In this document: one piece after another, positions 26,334 through 34,204 of the stretch
How positions within the stretch are numbered: position 1 is the first letter of the stretch
Layout: each line of letters starts with the position of its first letter
Translations under genes and position numbers: made by a program
The notes under the pieces: model-generated
What the model was told of the DNA's origin: nothing
Seen by the model: the letters and a program-made list of their open reading frames with translations, nothing else
The model's database searches: none
Origin: an uncultured Eubacterium sp.
Lineage (GTDB): Bacteria > Bacillota > Clostridia > Lachnospirales > Lachnospiraceae
Assembly (NCBI GenBank): GCA_910578975.1
Contig: CAJTRZ010000019.1
Location: forward strand, 1 to 35,437
Direction of reading: 5' to 3'
Length of the DNA: 35,437 bases

Positions 26334-26453
26334 GAAAAAGACCAGTCCTTGCAGACTAGTCTCTTCATCTATCACCGTTTTACTTAACGACCAAAACGGT
26401 TTCAAAACTCATTTAACCCCGATAGAAACTATATCATTATTTCTATGTGGTTA
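26334..26453 (-). ncRNA. Candidate structured small RNA, unrecognised family
   Basis: No gene fits here, but three consecutive well-paired hairpins end in a terminator on the minus strand. First, TAACC/GGTTA enclosing ATAGAAA/TTTCTAT (26414-26453). Second, a perfect 8-bp ACCGTTTT/AAAACGGT (26374-26400). Third, AGACTAGTC/GACTGGTCT with a 6-base loop and TTTTT (26334-26362). TATTAT followed by the Spo0A box TGTCGAA (26482-26476) lies just upstream. No good -35 was found, so the promoter is unsure. It could alternatively be the long terminator region of something not seen. Confidence 0.45.
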
Positions 26454-26567
26454 CAACTATTTTTGACCGACTTGTTTCGACATAATATGCATTGTGATAA
26501 TTTACATCTTGTTCATAATCTTTTTACAATGAAAACACTCTTTTTTCACGAATTCAAATTATGATAT

Positions 26568-26606
26568 AAACATAAACAAAAGTTACTATACATTTTGTTT
26601 ATGTTT
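26568..26606. repeat. Long perfect hairpin in the gap before the transporter
   Basis: AAACATAAACAAA (26568-26580) pairs perfectly with 26594-26606 around a 13-base loop. Another hairpin, GAATCGGAT/ATCCGATTC, lies at 26622-26641, followed on the plus strand by a T run. Neither belongs to an identifiable gene. Confidence 0.55.
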
Positions 26607-26674
26607 TTCATAATTTTTTTAGAATCGGATTTATCCGATTCCCTCCCTTTTTTATTATTAGAATATATTTGCGG

Positions 26675-26698
26675 AAAGGATGCAGAAATGCATCCTTT
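26675..26698. terminator. Hairpin downstream of the cation exchanger
   Basis: AAAGGATGCA and TGCATCCTTT form a perfect 10-bp stem with a GAAA loop on the plus strand. The better T run is on the plus strand (CCTTTTTC). It may end the transporter transcript from the other side or a plus-strand transcript from the preceding hairpin region. Confidence 0.6.
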
Positions 26699-26743
26699 TT
26701 CATGTATAATTCAAGCTCTTCTAATAAAGTATATTCTTTTATT

Positions 26744-27757
26744 CTAAACACAATACTGTCTACAGATTATATACACCATGTATATAGCATATATTAATAC
26801 CAACAATATACCTTCTTTTCTTTTTATCGTTTTTTGTGTATACGAAACGATAAATACAATTACTGTAGTAACCAGCACAATCACGGCGTCCATCACATTC
26901 ATCATTGTAACCGATACTGGAGATATCATTGCTGCTGCCCCCAATACAAGCAATATATTTGCTATATTAGATCCTACTACATTACCAATAGCAAGATCTG
27001 CTTCTCCTTTTCTTGCCGCAACTACTGAGGTTACCAGTTCTGGAAGTGATGTGCCAAGAGCTACAACAGTTAATCCCACTAACGTCTCACTCATTCCAGC
27101 TGCAAGAGCTAAACTTTTTGCACTATCCACAACTAATTCACCGCCGGCTACTATGGCAAGTATGCCTCCAATTATAAAAATTGCACATTTTCCATTGGAT
27201 AATATCTCCTCATCCTCTTCTTCTGCCACTCGTTGTTTTAAAGCATATCTAACTGTCCATATAATAAATCCTACAAACAAAACCAGCAAAAGAAAACCAT
27301 CTATTCTACTTACTTCTCCAACAAGCATATTACCATTTTTGAAATTAAAAATATTTATCTTTTCCAAAATATTATCAAACCAAAACAAATCTGCTGTTAA
27401 AAAAATTAATACTGCCGATATTATCGTTAAAAGTGGAAACTCTCTCTGTAAAACAGATTTTTTCACATTAATATTAGTAAATAATGCTGTTATTCCCAAA
27501 ACCATTAACAAATTAAAAATATTTGATCCTACAACATTACTTACAGCAATTGTATTTGACTGCTTTAATGAAGCCAAAGAACTAACAGCTAATTCGGGTA
27601 ATGATGTTCCCACTGCCACAATCGTCAGCCCAACTACAATTGATGGAATCTTTAATTTCTTTGCAATTGCCACACTACCATCTACAAAATAATCTGCCCC
27701 TTTTATCAACAAAACAAATCCAGCTAATAAAAAAATAGTATCAAACAATATTTTCAT
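26744..27757 (-). CDS. Na+/Ca2+ exchanger-type cation antiporter (CaCA family)
   Basis: A 337-residue membrane protein with about ten hydrophobic segments in two halves. Each half has the CaCA alpha-repeat: GTSLPELAVSSLASLK...SNVVGSNIFN (about 52-83) and GTSLPELVTSVVAARKG...GNVVGSNIAN (in the second half). A charged cytoplasmic loop (EEEDEEIL) separates the halves. This is the YrbG/CaxA-like bacterial type, exchanging Ca2+ for Na+ or H+. AGAAGG precedes the ATG. It appears monocistronic. Confidence 0.93.
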   Translation of the reverse strand: MKILFDTIFLLAGFVLLIKGADYFVDGSVAIAKKLKIPSIVVGLTIVAVGTSLPELAVSSLASLKQSNTIAVSNVVGSNIFNLLMVLGITALFTNINVKKSVLQREFPLLTIISAVLIFLTADLFWFDNILEKINIFNFKNGNMLVGEVSRIDGFLLLVLFVGFIIWTVRYALKQRVAEEEDEEILSNGKCAIFIIGGILAIVAGGELVVDSAKSLALAAGMSETLVGLTVVALGTSLPELVTSVVAARKGEADLAIGNVVGSNIANILLVLGAAAMISPVSVTMMNVMDAVIVLVTTVIVFIVSYTQKTIKRKEGILLVLIYAIYMVYIICRQYCV

Positions 27758-27941
27758 CTCTCTTACCTTCTTTAATCATAATAGTACCATTCTATCTAAT
27801 TCACTTATTTTATGCAATATAAAACTTGTCTGATTAATAACACAAAAGTGTTCTCAGCAACTATTATAACTAATTGTTGTCGACTTTTATACATTCTGAC
27901 TTTTAATCGAGTAGGCTAACTCCTTCTCACATCATTTTTAT

Positions 27942-28160
27942 AAAGTTCAGCCAGCAGCTCGATTCCGCTTCGCTCCTTCTCGCTGATTTGGCTCACCATT
28001 CCCCCTCACATCTTTTTTATAAAGTTCAGCCAGCAGCTCGATTCCGCTTCGCTCCTTCTCGCTGATTTGACTCACCACTCCCCCTCACATTTTTTCATAA
28101 AGTTCAGCCAGCAGCTCGATTCCGCTTCGCTCCTTCTCGCTGATTTGGCTCACCATATAC
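27942..28160 (-). repeat. Tandem 78/79-base repeats (family B distal arm triplicated)
   Basis: Three almost identical units start AAAGTTCAGCC at 27942, 28021 and 28099 (79 and 78 bases apart). Each contains, on the minus strand, GAGAAGGAGCGAAGCGGAAT and ends TGGCTGAACTTT. The unit at 28099 is the distal arm of family B copy 2; the other two are extra copies. Each can be read as a short ORF starting MVSQISEKERSGIELLAEL, but no good ribosome binding site precedes them. The rest of the gap from 27758 to 27941 holds only AT-rich transporter leader with an AGTCGAC motif. Confidence 0.85.
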
Positions 28161-28236
28161 AAAAAACATCAGGGATACAAAGTCCTGCAAGCAGTCCTTG
28201 TGTATCTCTGATGTTTTTTGTGCATGGCTGAACTTT
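28099..28236 (-). repeat. Intergenic structured repeat, family B, copy 2 (glutamine synthetase 3' side)
   Basis: This 138-base copy begins at the glutamine synthetase stop codon. Its outer helix is a perfect 12 bp (AAAGTTCAGCCA with TGGCTGAACTTT). The inner hairpin (28160-28220) is 61 bases, the same length as in copy 1, with loop AGGACTGCTTGCAGGAC. Relative to copy 1, stem positions 8, 10 and 18 change on both arms so pairing is kept. The hairpin ends TTTTTTG and probably terminates the glutamine synthetase transcript. Confidence 0.8.
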
Positions 28237-30328
28237 ATAATTCAAATATAAGGTCTCCGTATGTAGGCATTGGCCACGCTTCTTTAGGCATTACTACTTC
28301 TAGTTCATCTGCCGGTTTTCTAAGTGCTGCCATAGCAGTCATAACTTCATCTTTATAAGCAATTGCAGATGCCTGCGCATCTTCTGCATTTGCTGCCTTC
28401 TCTGTAATATCTGCTAAATCTTTTACTGCCTTTTTCATTTCTACTAACTTCTCTGACACTTCTGACAACATTTCTGTTTGTACAGTTGCATCAACGCCTG
28501 CCTCTTTTACTGCCAAAACAGTATCTGCCAGTTTCTTTGTATATTTCACTACTGCCGGAATCAGCATCTTATTTGCCATGTCAACCATGGTTAAAGCTTC
28601 AATGTTTCTCACTCCTGCATACTGTTCGAAAAGAATTTCCTTTCTTGCTTCTAATTCAGCCTTTGAAAGAACGCCAAATTTACCATACATCTCAATTGTT
28701 GTTTCATCCAGCAATGATGGAATAGCATCTACAATGGACTTACAGTTTGGAAGACCTCTCTTTTCAGCCTCAACTGTCCATTCTTCTGAGTATCCATTTC
28801 CATTAAAGACAATTCTTGCATGCTCTTTCATCAACTTAGCAGTATACTCTTCTACTGCTTTGTCAAAATTCTCTGCTCCTTCTAATGCAGCAACAGCCTT
28901 TTCAAACTGCTCGGCCATCATAACATTAAGGACTGTATTTACATCACCAATGGTATTAGATGAAGCAACCATTCTAAATTCAAATCTGTTACCTGTAAAA
29001 GCAAACGGTGATGTTCTGTTTCTATCTGTAGGATCCTTCTCTAATTTAGGAAGTTTCTTAATTCCAAAATCAATCTCGCCAGATGAAAGGCTTGATGTAG
29101 CCTTACCATTCTTTATTATCTGCTCAACGACATCTCCAACCTGATCTCCTAAATACATTGAGATAATAGCCGGAGGTGCTTCGTTTGCTCCAAGCCTGTG
29201 ATCATTTCCTGTATTCGACGCAGCAAGTCTTAAAAGTACTGCATGAGTATCAACAGCTGCCATTGTACAAGCCAGCACTAGCTGGAACAATTTATTATTT
29301 TCAGGCTCTTTACCCGGCTTAAATAAATTAATGCCATCGTCTGTTGTAAGGGACCAGTTATTGTGCTTTCCTGAACCATTAATACCATCAAATGGTTTCT
29401 CATGAAGAAGACAAATCATTCCATGGGATTTTGCCGTTTTCTTTAATAAGTCCATTACTAACAGGTTATTATCCAATGCTACATTTGAAATAGAAAAAAT
29501 TGGAGCAATCTCAAACTGACCCGGAGCAACCTCACAATGCTGTGTTTTCGCTGTAATTCCTAATTTCCATAACTTCGTATTTAAATCCTCCATAAATGCC
29601 TTTACTCTTGGAGGTATAGAGCCAAAATACTGGTCATCCATTTCCTGCCCCTTTGGTGCTTTTGCGCCAAAGAGAGTGCGTCCAGAATAAATAAGGTCAG
29701 GTCTCTTCAAATATTTTTCTCTGTCTACAAGGAAATATTCCTGCTCTGGTCCAACATATGAATAGATTCTGTTTGTCACTTCATTTCCAAATAATCTCAT
29801 CAGTCTTACGCCCTGCTTGCTCACTGCATGCATCGCTTTCAATAAAGGTGTTTTTGTATCCAGAGATTCTCCTGTATATGAACAAAAGGCTGTAGGAATA
29901 CAAAGCGTATCTTCTTTAATATAAACAGGTGATGTAATATCCCATGCTGTATAACCTCTGGCTCCACATGTCTCGCGAAGTCCACCGGATGGAAATGAAG
30001 AAGCATCCGGTTCTCCTTTTAATAATTCTTCTCCTGTGAATGTGTTCTCAATTCTTCCATTTTCCGGTACAGATGCAAATGAATCATGTTTTTCAGCTCC
30101 TACTGAAATAACATATGGCTGGAATACATGTGTATAATGTGTAGCACCTTTTTCCAAAGCCCACTCTTTCATCGCCTGTGCGACAACATCTGCCAAGTCT
30201 TCTGTTATCTCTCCACCTTCGTGCATCAATTTTTTTACTGTCTCAAAATCACTTTTTGGCAAGCGGACTTTCATCACTGCATCGTCAAAAACGTTTTCTC
30301 CGAATACTTTTTCAATATTTACTCCCAT
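28235..30328 (-). CDS. glnN: Glutamine synthetase type III
   Basis: A 697-residue GSIII enzyme making glutamine from glutamate, ammonia and ATP, the main ammonium assimilation step. It is much longer than type I (about 445 residues). Diagnostic segments: FPSGGLRETCGARGYTAWD, GPEQEYFLVD, EVAPGQFEIAP, NGSGKHNNWS and NRTSPFAFTGNRFEFR, followed by a long helical C-terminal region ending MPTYGDLIFEL. AAGGAAAGGAACAAGG precedes the ATG. The gene has its own promoter and an attenuator-like leader. No nitrogen regulator (GlnR, PII or an ANTAR protein) is in the window. Confidence 0.97.
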   Translation of the reverse strand: MGVNIEKVFGENVFDDAVMKVRLPKSDFETVKKLMHEGGEITEDLADVVAQAMKEWALEKGATHYTHVFQPYVISVGAEKHDSFASVPENGRIENTFTGEELLKGEPDASSFPSGGLRETCGARGYTAWDITSPVYIKEDTLCIPTAFCSYTGESLDTKTPLLKAMHAVSKQGVRLMRLFGNEVTNRIYSYVGPEQEYFLVDREKYLKRPDLIYSGRTLFGAKAPKGQEMDDQYFGSIPPRVKAFMEDLNTKLWKLGITAKTQHCEVAPGQFEIAPIFSISNVALDNNLLVMDLLKKTAKSHGMICLLHEKPFDGINGSGKHNNWSLTTDDGINLFKPGKEPENNKLFQLVLACTMAAVDTHAVLLRLAASNTGNDHRLGANEAPPAIISMYLGDQVGDVVEQIIKNGKATSSLSSGEIDFGIKKLPKLEKDPTDRNRTSPFAFTGNRFEFRMVASSNTIGDVNTVLNVMMAEQFEKAVAALEGAENFDKAVEEYTAKLMKEHARIVFNGNGYSEEWTVEAEKRGLPNCKSIVDAIPSLLDETTIEMYGKFGVLSKAELEARKEILFEQYAGVRNIEALTMVDMANKMLIPAVVKYTKKLADTVLAVKEAGVDATVQTEMLSEVSEKLVEMKKAVKDLADITEKAANAEDAQASAIAYKDEVMTAMAALRKPADELEVVMPKEAWPMPTYGDLIFEL

Positions 30329-30392
30329 AGTCCTTGTTCCTTTCCTTAGCTAACATATTTTCCGCCTAATCCATTTCTTTCCAAAAGAAAAA

Positions 30393-30469
30393 GGCACTTC
30401 TCCAAATCATCATTTTGAAGAACGCCCTTGTCCTTAATCTCATTTAGCGGTGAGGTTTCCCTCATTCGC
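30393..30469 (-). promoter_or_regulatory. Attenuator-like leader of glutamine synthetase
   Basis: Read 5' to 3' on the minus strand: a hairpin with GCG/CGC, TGAGG/CCTCA and a GAAA tetraloop (30469-30447). Next is AAGGAC/GTTCTT closing the hexaloop AAGGGC (30435-30418). It overlaps the 5' arm of a terminator hairpin (30426-30393; TTCTTCAAA with TTTGGAGAA and GGC/GCC) followed by TTTTTCTTTT. The hexaloop has A at position 1 and G at position 4, as in RNA targets of ANTAR antiterminators, and its helix is mutually exclusive with the terminator. The first hairpin lacks the ANTAR hexaloop, so the assignment is tentative. Confidence 0.5.
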
Positions 30470-30474
30470 ACATT

Positions 30475-30503
30475 AATTTACACTATATCTTTAGAAAAAT
30501 CAA
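30475..30503 (-). promoter_or_regulatory. Promoter of glutamine synthetase
   Basis: TTGATT (30503-30498), 17 bases and TAAATT (30480-30475) on the minus strand. Transcription would start near 30468, at the first leader hairpin. The remainder of this gap (30504-30631) is AT-rich with no gene. Confidence 0.55.
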
Positions 30504-30631
30504 TAGCATAGACTAGTTTATCTAATTTTTTAAACCTTTTTCTTAATAAAATTAAGTATTTATCAATATATCTTACATTTTCACTCTTTTTTTCTATTGT
30601 ATTCAATAAATGTATTTTACAAATTTTAACA

Positions 30632-31471
30632 TTAATCTACAACTTCTTCCCCACGATACATACATACAATCTGCCTGTTTCCTGAATTATCAACACATGT
30701 GGAACACATAATTACTTTATCATCTATTTCCGGAAGTCTGTTATCAAACTTATATCTGCTCTTACTACTAACCGTGTTGAGCCACTTCTGATAATCATTG
30801 TCATCATCAAACCCAAACTTATAAACATCTTCATTATCATCTTTTGTAGCAAAAGCAGAAAATACATAATAAATGTAATGACGATAGCCTACATAAACAT
30901 CAAAAGCCTGATGCTTTTTTGCAAAACTATCCTCACGATAATTCATCAGTTCTTTAAACATGGAGCCATCCATCATATTATGTCCATACAATATGCACAT
31001 TCTTCCATCAAGACCACCTGTTCTATAATCAAGAAAGATAGCCCCAGCACCATTGCTTACTTTATCTGAACCTCTCTTTAAATAAAAATCGTTGTCCTTA
31101 TGTTCAACAATTGGATACTGAATTCTGGTTCCATCTAATTTGATATAGCCTTTTGCTTCATCATTATACTGTAACATCGCCTTATAATCCCATACCCATG
31201 TTGTGAGTGATGAAGAATAATCCATAGACTCCTTCTTCTTTTTCTTATTTGGGCTATTGCCGGCACTTTGCTGATGAAACATTTCATTGATCTCTGCATA
31301 TTTGGCTTCATCTTCTTTATAATTCAAATAGGAATTTGTCAAACTATATGAAGTATAAATCAAAACAACTGCTGCAATACCAAGAACTATATATCTGATA
31401 ATAGAATATGTTTTATTTGAAATGTGAAAATTTTTTATTTTATCAACTTTCTTTTCTTTATTAATACTCAT
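30632..31471 (-). CDS. Class B sortase
   Basis: A transpeptidase that anchors proteins to the cell wall or joins pilins. The start chosen is the ATG at 31471 (279 aa), with AAGGG 9 bases upstream; the ATG at 31480 directly abuts that site. One N-terminal membrane segment (about 26-47) is followed by a Lys-rich stretch (KKKKK). The catalytic residues of the SrtB group are intact: H164 in YGHNM, C259 in CSTCVD and R266 in NRQIVC. No LPxTG- or NPxTN-type protein is encoded nearby, so its substrates are elsewhere. It has its own promoter. Confidence 0.92.
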   Translation of the reverse strand: MSINKEKKVDKIKNFHISNKTYSIIRYIVLGIAAVVLIYTSYSLTNSYLNYKEDEAKYAEINEMFHQQSAGNSPNKKKKKESMDYSSSLTTWVWDYKAMLQYNDEAKGYIKLDGTRIQYPIVEHKDNDFYLKRGSDKVSNGAGAIFLDYRTGGLDGRMCILYGHNMMDGSMFKELMNYREDSFAKKHQAFDVYVGYRHYIYYVFSAFATKDDNEDVYKFGFDDDNDYQKWLNTVSSKSRYKFDNRLPEIDDKVIMCSTCVDNSGNRQIVCMYRGEEVVD

Positions 31472-31502
31472 TTTATTCATCCCTTATCTCAATATTAAAA
31501 TA

Positions 31503-31531
31503 AGTATAAAATTAATCAAAAAAAAAGGCAA
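31503..31531 (-). promoter_or_regulatory. Promoter of the sortase gene
   Basis: On the minus strand TTGCCT (31531-31526), a T-rich 17-base spacer and TATACT (31508-31503), about 32 bases before the start codon. Confidence 0.65.
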
Positions 31532-31561
31532 GATATTTTTGAGATACCTCTTCTTAATAAA

Positions 31562-31700
31562 ACGCACCTTTTCTCGCTAAAGCAATCCACAAGAAGATTC
31601 GCTCCTCGAATCTTCTTGTCGTGCGAAACGCACTATATAATAAAAGAATCATAAGTACTCGATTTCGTGAACGAATCTCGCACCTATGATTCTTTTATTA
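31562..31700 (-). repeat. Hairpin array after the aldolase gene
   Basis: Three perfect hairpins in 140 bases. A 13-bp stem ACAAGAAGATTCG/CGAATCTTCTTGT (31589-31619). GTGCG-AAA-CGCAC (31621-31633). A 16-bp stem (31638-31653 with 31685-31700) whose 31-base loop contains another small helix. The last can terminate the aldolase transcript on the minus strand. The layout resembles families A and B, but I see no second copy of this sequence in the window. Confidence 0.65.
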
Positions 31701-31726
31701 TGCATTGCTTATTCGATGTCGCATAT

Positions 31727-32593
31727 TTATTCTGCTTTTCCTACAGAACCGAAAAGTTCCATCTTTTCTTTTACAGTAGCCTTAATAGCATCTGCACCAG
31801 GAGCAAGAAGTTTTCTAGGATCAAATCCCTTTCCTTCTAAATCTTTTCCTGCTTCAACATATTTTCTTGTAGCTTCTGCAAATGAAAGCTGGCATTCTGT
31901 ATTTACATTAATCTTTGATACTCCAAGATCAATTGCTTTTTTAATCATATCTTCAGGGATACCTGTACCACCGTGAAGGACTAATGGCATTACTCCTGTC
32001 TTCTGCTGAATAGCATCTAATGTTTCAAAGCTAAGTCCTTCCCAGTTATCAGGATATTTACCGTGAATATTACCAATACCTGCTGCAAGCATGTCCACAC
32101 CAAGGTCTGCTACTGCTTTACATTCATCTGGATCTGCACATTCACCCTTGCCAATAACTCCATCTTCTTCACCACCGATTGAACCAACTTCTGCTTCAAT
32201 GGATAATCCAAGAGCATGTGCTACATTAACTAATTCCTGTGTCTTAGCAATATTTTCTTCAATTGGATAGTGTGAACCATCAAACATAATTGATGTAAAA
32301 CCAGCCTTAATACACTGATAACATCCTTCATATGAACCATGGTCTAAATGAAGAGCAACTGGAACTGTAATTCCCAATTCTTCATCCATAGCCTTTACCA
32401 TAGCAGAAACTGTCTTAAATCCTGTCATGTACTTTCCGGCACCTTCTGATACTCCTAAAATAACAGGGCTTTTTAATTCTTCTGCTGTTAAAAGGATTGA
32501 TTTTGTCCACTCAAGGTTATTGATGTTGAACTGTCCTACAGCATAGTGTCCTGCTTTTGCTTTTTCTAACATTTCCTTAGCTGATACTAACAT
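31727..32593 (-). CDS. fba: Class II fructose-bisphosphate aldolase
   Basis: A 288-residue zinc-dependent aldolase cleaving fructose 1,6-bisphosphate in glycolysis. HLDHG (residues 82-86) carries the catalytic Asp and a zinc ligand. EAEVGSIGGEEDG, GNIHGKYP and LHGGTGIP, the phosphate-binding and zinc-ligand segments, follow, with KINVNTE near the C-terminus. A tagatose-bisphosphate or ketose-bisphosphate aldolase cannot be excluded, but the length and motifs fit glycolytic FbaA. TGGAGGTAC precedes the ATG. Confidence 0.95.
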   Translation of the reverse strand: MLVSAKEMLEKAKAGHYAVGQFNINNLEWTKSILLTAEELKSPVILGVSEGAGKYMTGFKTVSAMVKAMDEELGITVPVALHLDHGSYEGCYQCIKAGFTSIMFDGSHYPIEENIAKTQELVNVAHALGLSIEAEVGSIGGEEDGVIGKGECADPDECKAVADLGVDMLAAGIGNIHGKYPDNWEGLSFETLDAIQQKTGVMPLVLHGGTGIPEDMIKKAIDLGVSKINVNTECQLSFAEATRKYVEAGKDLEGKGFDPRKLLAPGADAIKATVKEKMELFGSVGKAE

Positions 32594-32643
32594 AATGTAC
32601 CTCCATATATTTCTTTATTGTTAATTTTTAAACAACTACGATT

Positions 32644-32672
32644 AGTATACCCCATTTTATGGCAATTGCCAA
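32644..32672 (-). promoter_or_regulatory. Promoter of the aldolase gene
   Basis: On the minus strand TTGGCA (32672-32667), 17 bases and TATACT (32649-32644). It starts two bases after the GH16 stop codon; no terminator separates them. Confidence 0.75.
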
Positions 32673-32674
32673 CA

Positions 32675-34030
32675 TTATTTTATAGTTATTTTCTTTGCAC
32701 CGCTCCACTTTCCATAAATTTTTTTACCTCTGGAATCTATCGCATAGGTTCGTGCTTTTACTTTATATGTCTTCCCGGATTTAAATTTTCCAAATGTTAG
32801 AACTTTTGACTCAGCAAAGTCTGATTTCTTGCCTATCTTTACCTGAATTCCGTCATATGTTCCCTTTGCACTTATTTTTACTGTAGCATATCTTTTATAA
32901 TTTTGTTTCGGTATAACAATTTTTACCTTTTTTAATTTTATCTTTTTCCACTTCGGAACAATCGTCATATTATTATAAGCTCTGGCACCTTCTTTTATTT
33001 TCTTTTTTCCATAATACCAGCCCTCAAACTTATATCCTTTTTTCTTCACTTTAGGAATAATATAATTCTCGCCATCTAATACTGTCTGCCTTGATACTTG
33101 TTTTTTTCCATTTTTAAAAATAATATTACGTTTCGGCACTGATTCTCTGTTTTTATCTGTCCACTTTGCAGTCATTGTGCCTTTATCACCAGCTTTTCGA
33201 TAGACTCTGACATAATCTATCATCATATCTGCCGACTGAAAGTCTTCATCTGGCGCAAAATACGCTAAATTCCCACCCACTGCACAATTGATAATAAAAT
33301 AAAATTCTTTTTTCAACTCAGACTTATCTGAGCCTTTTAACTTATATGTGCCATATACCTTATTATCCAAGGTAAACTCAATCTTCTTTTCATCCCAATT
33401 CATTCCATAAATATGCCACTGGGTTTTATCCTTCATCTGTGTAGAAAATGCATTATATGTATCTCTCCCCGGCTTTAGCAACTCGTTTTCCCAATGCACT
33501 GTTCCCTGAGCAAATTGTAGCGTATTCCATGTTTCAAGAATATCTATTTCTCCACAATAAGGCCATCCTTTCGGTTCATTCTGTCCCAACATCCAAAATG
33601 CCGGCCATAACCCTTTTACTGACGGAATCTTTATTCTTGCTTCCATTTTTCCATATTTAAAAGATGCTTTACCACTTGTATTTAGTCTTCCTGATGTATA
33701 TCTTGTTGTTTTCCCATTTTCATCTTTTTCTGCTCTTGCTGTGATAATCAACGAACCATTTTGCACCTTTACGTTTGCTTTATCATCTGTATAATATTCC
33801 AACTCATTATTGCCCCATCCTGCCACATTATCTCCATTTCCATAGTTGTAATTCCATATAGATGTGTCTAACTCATTACCATTAAATTCATCACTCCATA
33901 CAAGCTTGTACATGTCTGACTGCCCAGCCGCTTTTGTACAAAAACTCGTAATTATTCCGCCTGCCAAAATCAGTACAGTTGTAATCACCATTGTTTTAAT
34001 AATCTTTCCTGTTAATTTGTTCCCTTTCAT
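32675..34030 (-). CDS. Secreted GH16 beta-glucanase with repeat and basic C-terminal domain
   Basis: A 451-residue exported enzyme. A signal peptide occupies residues 1-35. The GH16 domain (about 40-280) holds GEIDILE (E161, D163, E166), again the EIDxxE form typical of beta-1,3-glucanases; WSDEFNG, GWGNNELEYYT and IDYVRVYRK are also laminarinase-like. Residues about 285-362 resemble a Listeria-Bacteroides (Flg_new/InlB) repeat, with GYKFEGWYYGKKKI. The C-terminal 85 residues form a basic Fn3-like domain ending GKWSGAKKITIK, related to the tails of the other GH16 protein and the GH18 protein. CAGGAGG precedes the ATG. Likely role: surface-retained endo-beta-glucanase. Confidence 0.92.
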   Translation of the reverse strand: MKGNKLTGKIIKTMVITTVLILAGGIITSFCTKAAGQSDMYKLVWSDEFNGNELDTSIWNYNYGNGDNVAGWGNNELEYYTDDKANVKVQNGSLIITARAEKDENGKTTRYTSGRLNTSGKASFKYGKMEARIKIPSVKGLWPAFWMLGQNEPKGWPYCGEIDILETWNTLQFAQGTVHWENELLKPGRDTYNAFSTQMKDKTQWHIYGMNWDEKKIEFTLDNKVYGTYKLKGSDKSELKKEFYFIINCAVGGNLAYFAPDEDFQSADMMIDYVRVYRKAGDKGTMTAKWTDKNRESVPKRNIIFKNGKKQVSRQTVLDGENYIIPKVKKKGYKFEGWYYGKKKIKEGARAYNNMTIVPKWKKIKLKKVKIVIPKQNYKRYATVKISAKGTYDGIQVKIGKKSDFAESKVLTFGKFKSGKTYKVKARTYAIDSRGKKIYGKWSGAKKITIK

Positions 34031-34153
34031 TTTTACCTCCTGATATTTCCTATATAAATGTATAGCTTTCTCATTCGATATAAATCGTTAATAGAAATCT
34101 ATTTTTATAGGAATTATATTCTTATTTATAATATCAAAACCAGGGCAATTTTA

Positions 34154-34197
34154 AAAGAGTGGAATTTACTTATTACAACTCATAAATTCCACTCTTT
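34154..34197 (-). terminator. Terminator after the catalase remnant
   Basis: A perfect 15-bp stem (34154-34168 with 34183-34197) and 14-base loop. On the minus strand the stem is followed by TTTTAAAATT. Confidence 0.85.
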
Positions 34198-34204
34198 ATT
34201 TTAT

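Noticed and set aside
26778..27692. 304-codon plus-strand frame opposite the cation exchanger
   Set aside because: It is the antisense shadow of a hydrophobic membrane protein; no ribosome binding site and no recognisable domain.
27942..28160. Repeated mini-ORFs (MVSQISEKERSGIELLAEL...) as a family of small proteins
   Set aside because: The units are nearly identical at DNA level, so there is no evidence of coding selection, and the upstream sequence lacks proper translation signals. Kept as a repeat only.
27942..28160. CRISPR array
   Set aside because: Three adjacent repeats of 78-79 bases have no unique spacers between them, and no cas gene is present.
30447..30480. T-box or known glutamine riboswitch in the glutamine synthetase leader
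   Set aside because: The T-box sequence AGGGTGGNACCGCG and the cyanobacterial glnA motif are not present; only an attenuator-like arrangement can be supported.
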